64,000 nucleotides of DNA from JACJXF01 sp038316435 (lineage in GTDB: Bacteria; Bacteroidota; Bacteroidia; Bacteroidales; GCA-2748055), in assembly GCA_038316435.1 (NCBI GenBank), contig JBBQAQ010000013.1:18427-82426 (forward strand), in the 5' to 3' direction. Under the pieces are notes generated by a model. That model was not told where the DNA came from, did not search any database, and saw only the letters and a list, made by a program, of their open reading frames with translations. Positions 50,377 to 60,200 of the stretch are shown piece after piece. The position numbers and the translations under genes were made by a program. The first letter of the stretch is position 1; every line of letters starts with the position of its first letter.

Positions 50377-51567
50377 ATGAAAAAAGTATTTATATTTCTT
50401 GCCTTTGCTGCTCTGATTGTCTCTTGCTCCAAAAATGAAGACAGTGGAATTAGAAGTGAAACTGGCGAATATTCCTATTTTAAGGACGGTGGAACAGGTG
50501 GACCAGGTCCTTCAGGAGGAGAAGGTGGAGAAAGTGGAACCGGAGGCGACACAATCCAATCCGGACAAATAACCGCCGGAGAATGGAATGATCTTGCTAA
50601 CTGGGATTTCTGGTTAAACCTTGGTCAAAACCAGGATTTTTCGGACATGCCTGCTTACTGGAATATAAATTTAAGTAACCGAATCTCTATTAAACTCAAA
50701 AATAATTCGGCCGAAAATCTGATTGATGTGAAAATTGAGTTGCTGAATACTTCGGATCAGGTAATTTGGACAGGCAAAACCAACAATTCCGGCACAGCTG
50801 AACTATTCCCGCTACTTGGTATTTCAGCAGAAACCGAAGGCTTGAAAGTCAGAATAAAGGATCAGATTTTCGCAGATATTCATGGTTTTGCACAGGGAGT
50901 GAATAACCTAACAGTTGATCTGAGTCAGACTTCTGCAAAGAAATGCGACGTTGCTTTCGTTGTAGACGCAACAGGTTCAATGGGCGATGAACTGGAGTTT
51001 CTGAAGGTAGAGCTGATCGATGTAATTGGAAGAGTCAAAACCGCTAACCCGGATGCCACTCTCAACCTCGGTTCAATTTACTATCGTGATACCGATGATG
51101 AATTTCTTACCCGTGTTTCTGACTTCTCCACAGATGTAAATAAAACCATAGATTTTATCAGGAAACAGTCTGCCAATGGCGGTGGAGATTTTCCAGAAGC
51201 AGTTCATACTGCGCTTGACAAAGCAATTAATAATTTGCAATGGTCATCAAACGCAACCTCCAGAATAATTTTCCTTGTGCTTGATGCTCCTCCACATTAT
51301 GAATCTCAGATAGTTTCTAAAATACACAGTTTGATTGCAACAGCAGCAACCAAAGGAATAAAAGTAATTCCTGTTACTGCAAGCGGAATTGATAAAGAAA
51401 CAGAATATCTGATGCGCTATATGGCAATTGCCACCAATGGAACCTACGTTTTTGTAACAGGTGACAGTGGTATCGGCGGTGAACATCTTGTTGCAAGTGT
51501 TGGCGAATATGAAGTTGAGCTTCTGAATGATTTGATTGAAAGACTTATCAATAAGTATCTGGAATAA
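50377..51567 (+). CDS. VWA-domain lipoprotein
   Basis: A 396-residue lipoprotein (signal ending LIVSC, Cys17). A Gly/Ser-rich linker (DGGTGGPGPSGGEGGESGTG, about 37-56) leads to a beta domain (about 65-185, with LKNNSAENLIDVKIELLN) and then a von Willebrand factor A domain (about 190-396) with the MIDAS sequence DVAFVVDATGSMGDELEF. NGGGDFPEAVHTALDKAI supplies further metal ligands. Likely a cell-surface or periplasmic metal-dependent binding protein; partner unknown. Confidence 0.85.
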   Translation: MKKVFIFLAFAALIVSCSKNEDSGIRSETGEYSYFKDGGTGGPGPSGGEGGESGTGGDTIQSGQITAGEWNDLANWDFWLNLGQNQDFSDMPAYWNINLSNRISIKLKNNSAENLIDVKIELLNTSDQVIWTGKTNNSGTAELFPLLGISAETEGLKVRIKDQIFADIHGFAQGVNNLTVDLSQTSAKKCDVAFVVDATGSMGDELEFLKVELIDVIGRVKTANPDATLNLGSIYYRDTDDEFLTRVSDFSTDVNKTIDFIRKQSANGGGDFPEAVHTALDKAINNLQWSSNATSRIIFLVLDAPPHYESQIVSKIHSLIATAATKGIKVIPVTASGIDKETEYLMRYMAIATNGTYVFVTGDSGIGGEHLVASVGEYEVELLNDLIERLINKYLE

Positions 51568-51586
51568 AAATTTTATAAATGTTACC

Positions 51587-51625
51587 AAAGCCTCCTGAAA
51601 AGCAAATAATTCGGGAGGCTTTTGT
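51587..51625 (+). terminator. Terminator after the VWA gene
   Basis: AAAGCCTCC (51587-51595) pairs with GGAGGCTTT (51614-51622), followed by TTGTGTTTTC. Confidence 0.75.
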
Positions 51626-51784
51626 GTTTTCAGAAAAGGCATTTTTATGATTTGGGTGTGGCATCGTTTCGAATTGTCTTTGAATATTTCAACTTTTATC
51701 CCTCAATGATAAATGAATTAGTAAATTTGACACGGTAGTTTAAAAAATCCAGCTTCATTTTTATACACATTCTCAAAAACAATA

Positions 51785-52396
51785 ATGTACATCCGCCTTT
51801 ACAACGAAAACCCTAATCCTAAGCAAGTTCGTGAAGTTTGTGATGTTCTTAACGATGGTGGGGTAATCATCTACCCTACTGATACTGTTTACGGAATTGG
51901 CTGTGATATTTTCAAACCTAAAGCAGTGGAACGTATTGCCAGAATTAAGGGAATAAAACCCGAGAAAGCCAATTTTTCATTTATTGTACCCGATTTTAGT
52001 AATCTTTCTGATTATACAAAACCGATTGATAACCGAATTTTCAAGTTAATGAAAAGCCATCTGCCTGGGCCATTTACCTTTATCCTTCCCGCTAATAACA
52101 AGGTTCCAAAAATTCTGGAAAACAGAAAAAAAACTGTTGGTATCCGGATTCCTGATAACAATATAATTCTGGAAATTGCGAAAGAACTCGGACATCCAAT
52201 TTTAACAACCTCTATTCATGATACCGATCAAATCATCGACTACACAACCGATCCGGAATTGATTTATGAGAACTTCAAAGACCAGATCGACTTGCTCGTT
52301 GATGGCGGATACGGAGGAAATATTCCTTCCACAATTGTTGATTGTACTGGAGATGAACCCGTGATTATCCGGCAGGGACTGGGTATTCTCGGTTAA
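51785..52396 (+). CDS. tsaC: Threonylcarbamoyl-AMP synthase (TsaC/Sua5)
   Basis: A 203-residue enzyme that makes threonylcarbamoyl-AMP for the t6A37 modification of tRNAs reading ANN codons. YrdC-fold motifs: GGVIIYPTDTVYGIGCDI (about residues 25-42), ARIKGIKPEKANFSFIV, LPGPFTFILPAN (about 95-106), KTVGIRIPDNNI and PSTIVDCTGDEPVIIRQGLG near the end. Short type without the Sua5 C-terminal domain. Starts 160 bases after the VWA terminator. Confidence 0.92.
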   Translation: MYIRLYNENPNPKQVREVCDVLNDGGVIIYPTDTVYGIGCDIFKPKAVERIARIKGIKPEKANFSFIVPDFSNLSDYTKPIDNRIFKLMKSHLPGPFTFILPANNKVPKILENRKKTVGIRIPDNNIILEIAKELGHPILTTSIHDTDQIIDYTTDPELIYENFKDQIDLLVDGGYGGNIPSTIVDCTGDEPVIIRQGLGILG

Positions 52397-52408
52397 ATCC
52401 TCCTTAGC

Positions 52409-54517
52409 CTAAAAACTCAACCTGAATGCCCCCATGATTCTTGTGTCGTAAGTGCTGTCTGCTTTTACTATTGCTGATTGTCCGGATTTAAAATCTACAT
52501 ATTTCGGGGGAGAAGAACTAATCAGAAGCTGATATGCTGAAAATAAAGGCAATTGATTCTTCCAAATTTTCGGGACTTTACCATTTACGATTATAATGTC
52601 TGATGTTAGAATTTTCGATGATTTCAATCCTGAAAAATAAGCCGGGTCATTTAAAATTAGAATTGATTTTCCATTAATTCTGCAATAATAGTTTTTATTA
52701 CCGGGGATCTTTTTAAACCCTTCCAGAATAGCCATAGAATCGTTCATGCTTACTAATTCGTGTTTACGAATACCATTTTGCAGAAGAAATGATTTGCACT
52801 TAAAATCAAAATTACTTTTCATATCGACAGTATCCGCCGCATTATGAAAGAACTTCCCTGTGTTTCCTTGAGTTAATCCAAGAACCATTTTTCCGGGAAC
52901 TGAAAATAAAACCATTTCACTTTTTTTCATTGTTTCGTACTTTCGAAATGATCCTGAAGCTGTGAGAAGAAACATAGAAACTAATCCCATGAAAATATAA
53001 TGGTTTTGCTTGTATGCAATAAACATAGTTATACCAATGATCACTGCAACAAAACAAAGCAATTGAAATCCACTTAAATAAATCATATCCATTCCCGGTG
53101 AAGGAAGACCTTCAATAAAACGAAGTGAGGTATTCATAACCTCTATCAGGAAAAGAATGACTTTAAGGAAAATAGAAAATATAAATGGTACCGCCCAGAA
53201 TATCAGCATTATGATGAACAATATCATGATTAAGGTAACCAGAGGTATGACCACAATATTACTTATGATGAACCATGGCGGAAATCGGTTAAAATAGAAA
53301 AGTGTGAGTGGAAGTGTTCCAATCTGCGCAGCGATGCTTACTGAGGCAATTTCCCAAACCTTTTCTGTAAGCCAGAGTCTGGGTTTCCAAAGCTCTGAAA
53401 TTCTGGGCTGAAAAAAAACTATGCTTAAAACAGCAAGATAGGAAAGTTGGAAACCCGGATCGCTTAACCACTGAGGATTGAAAAGCAATAAGAAAAATGC
53501 AGAAACACTCAAGGAATTGTAAATCGACGATTCCTTCTGAATTATTTTTCCAAGGGAAACCAAAGTGAACATTCCTGATGCCCTGACAACCGACGCCGTT
53601 ACACCTGTCATAAAAGTGTAAAACCAGATTAATCCTGTAATCAGAAAAAACTGAATGTATTTTCCTCCTTTGATATCTTTTAGCCAGATGAATATATAGC
53701 TCAAAACCATCCAGATCAGGGCAATATGTTGTCCTGAAACCACTAGAACATGCATCGCACCAGTCGACGAATAGGATTCACGAATTTCTGGCGTAAGCAA
53801 ATCTTTAGAACCCAGTGATAATGCATAAAGCACCCCAAGATTTTTATTATCAGTCTCCAGATTTTCTATCTTTTCCCATAGCTTTTTTTTAGCCTTTAAT
53901 GCTAGAAGATTCACAGACAATTTTCCAGGGTCAGCGAGTAGTTTCCATTCATTTTCCTTAACAAAACAGCGGTACCTAATTTCAAGGCTTTCAAGATATT
54001 TTGCGTAATTAAACTCACCGGGATTCTGCGGGCACGGAATCTTTTCAGGTTTAGTTTTCAAAACCAATATCTGTCCGGGCAAAGGAGTATCAAACCGTTT
54101 CTCTGTTCTGATAATTACCTGAACCCTGTTTTTCTCTTCACCAATAGAATCGAGTTGAAGTAACATTTCAAACCTTAAGAATCTGTTCTTCACTACCGGC
54201 TCTGTAAGCACTTCCCCATACCATATTTCACATGATTCATTCTGGATTTTAGGAATCTCCAAATAAAATCTGCTTATAACCATCGTCCCCAAACAAATAA
54301 AAAATAGATTCACAGCCACACCGGTTAGCCATGATAATCCTGGTTTTAATGTTGTACGGAAGACTTTAATTACGAGCAGAAATACCAATGCAACAAACAT
54401 TCCCGATAAAAGAAAATGCATTGGAATTTGAATCCATTTAAACAATAGAATTCCAATAGTCAATCCGATTAACGGCCTTAAAACAGGTATTGATTTTATA
54501 TCACGAAGCAACTGCAT
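52409..54517 (-). CDS. comEC: ComEC/Rec2-family DNA uptake channel protein
   Basis: A 702-residue membrane protein. The N-terminal part has two to three helices and a DUF4131-like domain (about 60-220, with FDTPLPGQILVLKTKPEKIP and CPQNPGEFNYAKYLESLEIR), followed by the competence domain with about ten helices (about 245-520; SSTGAMHVLVVSGQHIALIW, TGVTASVVRASGMFTLVSLG). The C-terminal 170 residues have no HxHxDH motif, so the metallo-beta-lactamase part found in Firmicutes is absent, as is usual in Bacteroidota. Role in DNA transport is by family. Confidence 0.9.
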   Translation of the reverse strand: MQLLRDIKSIPVLRPLIGLTIGILLFKWIQIPMHFLLSGMFVALVFLLVIKVFRTTLKPGLSWLTGVAVNLFFICLGTMVISRFYLEIPKIQNESCEIWYGEVLTEPVVKNRFLRFEMLLQLDSIGEEKNRVQVIIRTEKRFDTPLPGQILVLKTKPEKIPCPQNPGEFNYAKYLESLEIRYRCFVKENEWKLLADPGKLSVNLLALKAKKKLWEKIENLETDNKNLGVLYALSLGSKDLLTPEIRESYSSTGAMHVLVVSGQHIALIWMVLSYIFIWLKDIKGGKYIQFFLITGLIWFYTFMTGVTASVVRASGMFTLVSLGKIIQKESSIYNSLSVSAFFLLLFNPQWLSDPGFQLSYLAVLSIVFFQPRISELWKPRLWLTEKVWEIASVSIAAQIGTLPLTLFYFNRFPPWFIISNIVVIPLVTLIMILFIIMLIFWAVPFIFSIFLKVILFLIEVMNTSLRFIEGLPSPGMDMIYLSGFQLLCFVAVIIGITMFIAYKQNHYIFMGLVSMFLLTASGSFRKYETMKKSEMVLFSVPGKMVLGLTQGNTGKFFHNAADTVDMKSNFDFKCKSFLLQNGIRKHELVSMNDSMAILEGFKKIPGNKNYYCRINGKSILILNDPAYFSGLKSSKILTSDIIIVNGKVPKIWKNQLPLFSAYQLLISSSPPKYVDFKSGQSAIVKADSTYDTRIMGAFRLSF

Positions 54518-54694
54518 GCTATTAATGCTTCGGGAATGAAAAAATCATTCAGTGAGCCATCTTTTTAACAAATATTAAGCTTTCAAGTCGAACAAAATTC
54601 TGAAATAGGTGTTTTCCTTTTAGATAAGCTTTTAAAATTTGACTATATTTACGACAATACGCTTAAGTCTGAACAATTAATAAATCCTTTAATT

Positions 54695-55708
54695 ATGATT
54701 AACCTGAAAACCACCTATCTCGGACTTGAACTCAAGAATCCGATTATTGTCGGAGCAAGCAATCTTGCAAGTGAAACCTCTAATCTGCAGGCACTTGAAG
54801 AAGCTGGAGCTTCAGCCATTGTGTTCAAATCATTATTTGAAGAACAAATTCAATTGGAAAATTTCCACCTTGATAATCAGATGGGAGATTATAATGAGAG
54901 AAATGCAGAAATGATTAAACTGTTTCCTGATGTGACTCATTCCGGCCCTCAGGAACACTTGCATAAACTTCGCAAAGCCAAGGAAGCAGTAAGTATTCCT
55001 GTAATTGCTAGTCTGAATGCCATTTTCCATGAATCATGGCTTGAATATGCAAAGCTTATCGAAGATACAGGAGTGGATGCAATTGAGTTAAATTTTTATT
55101 CTATCCCACGGGATTTCAAAAAAGAGGAAAAAGATATTATCCATGAGCAACTCGCTGTTGTGAAAGAAATAAAAAAGTCACTTAATATCCCAATTAGTGT
55201 TAAACTGAGTCCGTATTATACCAATGTACTTAAATTTGTAGCTGATCTTGATAAGACAGGTGTTGATGGTATTGTGCTGTTTAACAGGATGTTTCAACCA
55301 GATATCGATCTTGAAAAAGAAGAGCATTTTTCACCTTTCAATTTAAGCAGTGAAAATGAAAACCGGATTGTGTTACGTTTTGCGGGTTTACTTTACGAAA
55401 GAACTAAAGCAAAAATATGCGCCAATTCAGGGATAATGAGCGGTAAGGATGTGTTGAAAGCTATTATGGTTGGAGCTGATGCCGTTCAGGTTGTAAGCAC
55501 ATTATATAAGCATAAAGTTTCCCATATTTCTGTAATGCTGGATGAAATGACCGAGTGGATGAAATCGAAAAATTATAACTCATTAAAAGATTTCAAAGGC
55601 AAGCTTTCAGAAAAAAAAACCAGAGATCCTTTTGTTTATAAGAGAGCTCAGTATATTGATCTTCTTTTGAAATCAGAGGATTTGCTTAAAACTACTGCTC
55701 TGAGGTAA
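54695..55708 (+). CDS. Dihydroorotate-dehydrogenase-like protein 2
   Basis: A 337-residue FMN barrel, clearly a paralogue of the product of 49137: TTYLGLELKNPIIVGASNLA, GASAIVFKSLFEEQIQLE, VIASLNAIFHESWLEYAKLI, IPISVKLSPYYTNVLKF and ANSGIMSGKDVLKAIMVGAD. Like the first copy it is a non-pyrimidine DHOD-like protein. Here it stands alone with its own terminator, between comEC (divergent) and def; the PFOR gene is 1.5 kb away. Substrate unknown; a redox partner role is only suggested. Confidence 0.82.
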   Translation: MINLKTTYLGLELKNPIIVGASNLASETSNLQALEEAGASAIVFKSLFEEQIQLENFHLDNQMGDYNERNAEMIKLFPDVTHSGPQEHLHKLRKAKEAVSIPVIASLNAIFHESWLEYAKLIEDTGVDAIELNFYSIPRDFKKEEKDIIHEQLAVVKEIKKSLNIPISVKLSPYYTNVLKFVADLDKTGVDGIVLFNRMFQPDIDLEKEEHFSPFNLSSENENRIVLRFAGLLYERTKAKICANSGIMSGKDVLKAIMVGADAVQVVSTLYKHKVSHISVMLDEMTEWMKSKNYNSLKDFKGKLSEKKTRDPFVYKRAQYIDLLLKSEDLLKTTALR

Positions 55709-55728
55709 TAAACTAATTTTCGAAAATT

Positions 55729-55764
55729 AAAAAAGCAAGCTGTTTAATGGCTTGCTTTTTTGTT
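55729..55764 (+). terminator. Terminator (two-sided)
   Basis: Perfect twelve-pair stem: AAAAAAGCAAGC (55729-55740) with GCTTGCTTTTTT (55750-55761). It can serve both the DHOD-like gene and the convergent def. Confidence 0.88.
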
Positions 55765-55791
55765 TTAAAGGAAATGGATTGATTCTGTCTT

Positions 55792-56370
55792 CTACTTATT
55801 GACAAACCTGATTTTATAATGTACGTCAACTTTCCCTTTAGATATAGCGCTAAGCCGTCCTGCAATCAGGCGCTTTCTTAATGGGTTAATCTTATCTACA
55901 AACATGATCCCTTCCAGATGATCGTATTCATGCTGGATAATCCTTGCTCTTACTCCATCAAACTCTTCATCATGGAATTTAAACGACTCATCATAATATT
56001 GAATTCTCACGTTCTCTGGTCGGTCAACATCCTCTCTGAGATCGGGTATACTTAGACAACCTTCGTTAAATGTCCATGGTTCACCCCAAGATTTGGTAAT
56101 TTTCGGATTAATAAAAACTTTTTTAAAATCGGAAAGATCTTCATCGTCCTCATCAAAGCCTTCCTCCTCCTTACCTGTTCCTGTGGCATCGACCATAAAC
56201 ATTCTTATTGCCAAACCTATCTGGGGAGCAGCGAGACCAACACCTTCAGAGAATTTCATAGTGTCGAACATATCTGAAATCAGGCTGGGAAGTCCAGGAT
56301 AATCCTTATCAATGTCTATAGTTTTTTTTCTGAGTATTGGTGTGCCGTATACGTAAATAGGATAAATCAT
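55792..56370 (-). CDS. def: Peptide deformylase
   Basis: A 192-residue metalloenzyme that removes the formyl group from new proteins. The three motifs are present: GVGLAAPQIGLAI (residues 43-55), EGCLSIPDLRE (about 103-113, metal Cys) and IIQHEYDHLEGIMFVD (about 144-159, two metal His and catalytic Glu). An acidic insert (KEEEGFDEDDEDLSD, about 70-84) between strands is usual in Bacteroidota. It follows ruvX by 37 bases on the same strand. Confidence 0.95.
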   Translation of the reverse strand: MIYPIYVYGTPILRKKTIDIDKDYPGLPSLISDMFDTMKFSEGVGLAAPQIGLAIRMFMVDATGTGKEEEGFDEDDEDLSDFKKVFINPKITKSWGEPWTFNEGCLSIPDLREDVDRPENVRIQYYDESFKFHDEEFDGVRARIIQHEYDHLEGIMFVDKINPLRKRLIAGRLSAISKGKVDVHYKIRFVNK

Positions 56371-56407
56371 AGTGAATAGTTCCGATACCCCGGAATATTA
56401 AAGGTTT

Positions 56408-56830
56408 TTATTTGTTTAAACTTTTTTGTTCCAGATAGCTTTGAAGAATAATTGCAGCACTCAATTTATCCAGATTCCCTTTAACCTGTCGGTCTTTTTT
56501 TTTCATACCTCCTCTTATCATTGCATCCATTGCAAGGTGTGAAGTGAATCTTTCGTCAATCCAGATTACGGGCAATTCCGGAAATCGTCGTTTTACTGCA
56601 GTTTCAAATTGTCTGGCATATTGTAACGATTCTGAGTCTTCATTGTTCATTTTTTTGGGAAGCCCCAGCACAATTGCATCTACTTTTTCCTTTTGCATAT
56701 AAGTAGTAAGAAAATCAAGTATCTCATGGGATCCGACAGTAGTGAGACCACTGGCTATCATCTGCATTGGGTCAGTAACTGCAACCCCTACCCTTTTTGT
56801 TCCGTAATCAATTCCTATTATTCTTCCCAA
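56408..56830 (-). CDS. ruvX: Holliday-junction resolvase-like RuvX/YqgF
   Basis: A 140-residue RNase H-fold protein. GIDYGTKRVGVAVTDP (residues 5-20) supplies the first catalytic Asp, AIVLGLPKKMNNEDS the second strand and Glu region, and VIWIDERFTSHLAMDAMI (about 94-111) the Glu and DERF motif. Works in pre-16S rRNA processing in some bacteria and in recombination by fold. First gene of the ruvX-def unit. Confidence 0.93.
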   Translation of the reverse strand: MGRIIGIDYGTKRVGVAVTDPMQMIASGLTTVGSHEILDFLTTYMQKEKVDAIVLGLPKKMNNEDSESLQYARQFETAVKRRFPELPVIWIDERFTSHLAMDAMIRGGMKKKDRQVKGNLDKLSAAIILQSYLEQKSLNK

Positions 56831-56893
56831 TTTTTTTTCTTTGGCGCAAAGTTAGTTAAAAAACATTGATGTCAGTTCAAATTATTTTGGGAG

Positions 56894-56940
56894 AGATCCG
56901 ATCTCTTAAAGGGATCGGATCTTTTAAAGGGATCGGATCT
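56894..56940. repeat. Three-copy GATCGGATC element
   Basis: TTAAAGGGATCGGATCT occurs twice in direct order (56906-56922 and 56924-56940, period 18); an inverted AGATCCGATC precedes them at 56894-56903. It lies 64 bases upstream of ruvX on the ruvX side of a 385-base gap that otherwise shows no coding or RNA content except the nifJ terminator at its far end. Confidence 0.65.
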
Positions 56941-57160
56941 CAAATTGGAAATAAACACTTTCCCTCCAAATTACCAAACCCAAACAGACTAATACTAATT
57001 CTATAACTATTTGAAACCTGCAGCAAATTTAGTCCACCTGAAACATGCAAAACTAATATAACCCATGAACATTATTTGAATATTCAAACTTACATACAAT
57101 GAAAAAGTACTGAAATATTAAATTACATATAATCGCTTTTTAGTTGCATTGGAGCATAAA

Positions 57161-57189
57161 AAAAGCCGGAGTTACAATCTCCGACTTTT
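57161..57189 (-). terminator. nifJ terminator
   Basis: Read on the minus strand, AAAAGTCGGAG (57189-57179) pairs with CTCCGGCTTTT (57171-57161), one G-U pair, loop of seven, then a T run. Confidence 0.82.
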
Positions 57190-57215
57190 AATATATAAGA
57201 ATTTAAAATTCAGTA

Positions 57216-60200
57216 TTACTCCGCAGCTTTTGCTTCTGCTCCGATTGTTCCGGCTAGTCTTGCGTATGATTTGTACCTCCATTTTGCATTCTCTTCTGCA
57301 ATTTTGAATAGTTCTTCAGATTCTTTCGGGAAGGACTGTTGCAATGAAGTATAACGGACTTCCGAATTAAGGAATTCTCTGAATTTGGTAAAATCGGGTT
57401 CTTTTGAGTCCATGGTGAATGGATTCTGTCCCTGTGCTTCCAAAGTCGGATTATACCTGTAAAGATGCCAGTAACCTGCATCAACCGCATGTTTCTGCTG
57501 TTTCTGAGTAACACCCATTCCTGCTTTTAAGCCATGATTAATACATGGAGAATAAGCAATAATGAGTGATGGTCCCGGATATGCTTCAGCTTCTCTTAAA
57601 ACCTTAAGATACTGAGCCTGATTAGCACCCATAGCAACCTGAGCTACATATACATAACCATAACTCATTGCCATCATACCTAGGTCTTTCTTCCTGATTC
57701 TCTTACCGGCAGTTGCGAATTTTGCTACTGCACCAACTGGAGTTGCTTTTGATGACTGTCCACCAGTATTTGAATACACTTCAGTATCCATAACCAGTAC
57801 ATTCACATCTTCGCCTGAAGCAAGAACATGATCAAGTCCACCGTAACCAATATCATAAGCCCATCCGTCACCTCCGAAAATCCACTGTGATTTTTTAATT
57901 AGGTATTGTTTTAGGTTAAGAATATCAGTAGTTACCTGAGATTTTTCTTTTTCACAAGCAGCAATAACCAGTTTAGTAGCTTCTTTTGACTCAGCGGCTT
58001 TGTCTCTGCCAGCCAGCCATGCTTCGAAAGCTGTTTTCAAATTTGCTGAAGCGCCATTCTGAATTGCAGTGTTCATCAATAAGCTGATCCTATCGCGCAT
58101 CTGAGCAACACCAATTGCCATACCATAGCCATATTCAGCATTATCTTCAAATAAGGAGTTTGCCCAAGCAGGACCTTCCTGATCCTTATTTACACAATAA
58201 GGCGTTGAAGGTGCTGAACCACCATAAATTGAAGAACAACCAGTAGCGTTGGAAACCATCATTCTTTCTCCAAACAACTGAGTAATCAGTTTAATATAGG
58301 GAGTTTCACCGCACCCTGCACACGCACCTGAAAACTCGAATAATGGTTTTGCAAACTGAGTGTTTTTAATAGCAGCATCTTTGGGAAGAAGGGTATCTTT
58401 GTAACTTACTTTGTTTCCAAGATAGTTCCAGTTTTCTATTTCAATAAGCTGACTTTCAAGAGGTTTCATGATGAGAGACTTCTCTTTGGAAGGACAAACA
58501 TCAGCACAGTTACCGCAACCTGTGCAATCAAGTACAGAAACCTGCATTTTGTATTGCAAACCTGCAAGTGACTTACCATTAGCAGCAACTGTTGGAGCTC
58601 CTTTTGGCAATGATTTCATGTCTGTCTCATCGAGTAGGAAAGGACGAATTGCAGCGTGAGGACAAACATAAGAACACTGGTTACACTGAATACAATTTGC
58701 TGATTGCCATTCAGGAACATTAACTGCTATTCCACGTTTTTCGTACTGGGTAGTTCCTGCAGGGAATGTACCATCTTCGCGACCTTTGAATGCGCTAACT
58801 GGAAGGTCATCACCCTTGAGATTATTAATGGGTTCAACAACATTTTTGATGAAATCAGGAAGGCTGCGACCATCAGTCTCTTTTCCTACAGTGATTTTTG
58901 ACCAGCTTGCAGGAACTTCAACTTTGGTAACTTCTCCACCTTTGTCAACAGCTGCATTGTTCATTGCAACTACTTCTTCACCCTTACGGCCAAAGGATTT
59001 AACAATAAACCTCTTCATTTCTGAAACAGCCAGTTCGTAAGGAATAACGTTGGCAATTTTAAAGAAAGATGCTTGCATGATTGTATTGGTGCGGTTACCA
59101 AGACCGAGTTCTTCGGCAACCTTGGTTGCATCAATAATATAGAAATTGATATTATTATCGGCAAGGAATTTCTTCATTGAATCCGGCAATTTCTCTTGCG
59201 CCTCTTTAACATCCCATGAGCAGTTCAGAAGAAACATTCCACCTTTTTTCAGACCTTTCAGCATATCATACTTGTAGATATATGAAGGTACATGACAAGC
59301 AACAAAATCAGGCGTTCCAACAAGGTATGGAGCTCTGATAGGCTGATCGCCGAAACGAAGGTGAGAAGTAGTTATACCACCCGATTTTTTTGAATCGTAT
59401 GCAAAATAAGCCTGGCAATATTTGTCAGTTGATTCGCCGATAATCTTAATGGAGTTTTTATTAGCTCCAACGGTACCATCGGAACCTAAACCATAAAATT
59501 TAGCTTCGTAAGTACCTTTCTTTACTACTGAAATCTCAGGAAGTAAAGGAAGTGAAAGGAAGCTAACATCATCATTAATACCAACAGTGAACCTGTTTTT
59601 CGCTTCTTTCATTTTCATGTTATCGAAAACAGAAAGCATCATTGCAGGAGTGGTATCTTTTGAGCTGAGACCGTATCTGCCACCTACAATTACCGGTGCG
59701 TTTTCTCTTCCGTAGAACAGGTCACGTATATCCAGATAAAGAGGTTCTCCGTTAGCACCAATTTCTTTGGTACGATCGAGAACGGTAACTTTTTTTACAG
59801 ATTTTGGTAATACTTTAAAGAAGTATTTGCCTGAGAATGGGCGATACAGATGAACAGAGATTAATCCAACTTTTTCGCCTTTTTCAACAAGCATATCAAT
59901 TACTTCCTGAATTGTTTCAGTAATTGAGCCCATTGCAACGATAATGTTTTCGGCATCTTTGGCACCATAATAGGTAAATGGATGATACTCGCGGCCGGTC
60001 ATCTTAGTGATCTGCTGCATATACTCCTCTACCATATCAGGTATTCCTTCATAGAAACCGTTTGCAGCTTCTCTCGACTGGAAGTAGATATCAGGGTTCT
60101 GAGCTGTTCCGCGGGTTACAGGATGCTCCGGATTCAGAGCTTTATCACGGAAAGCCTGTACAGCTTTGAAATCCAGCATAGATGCTAATTGTTCCATAGC

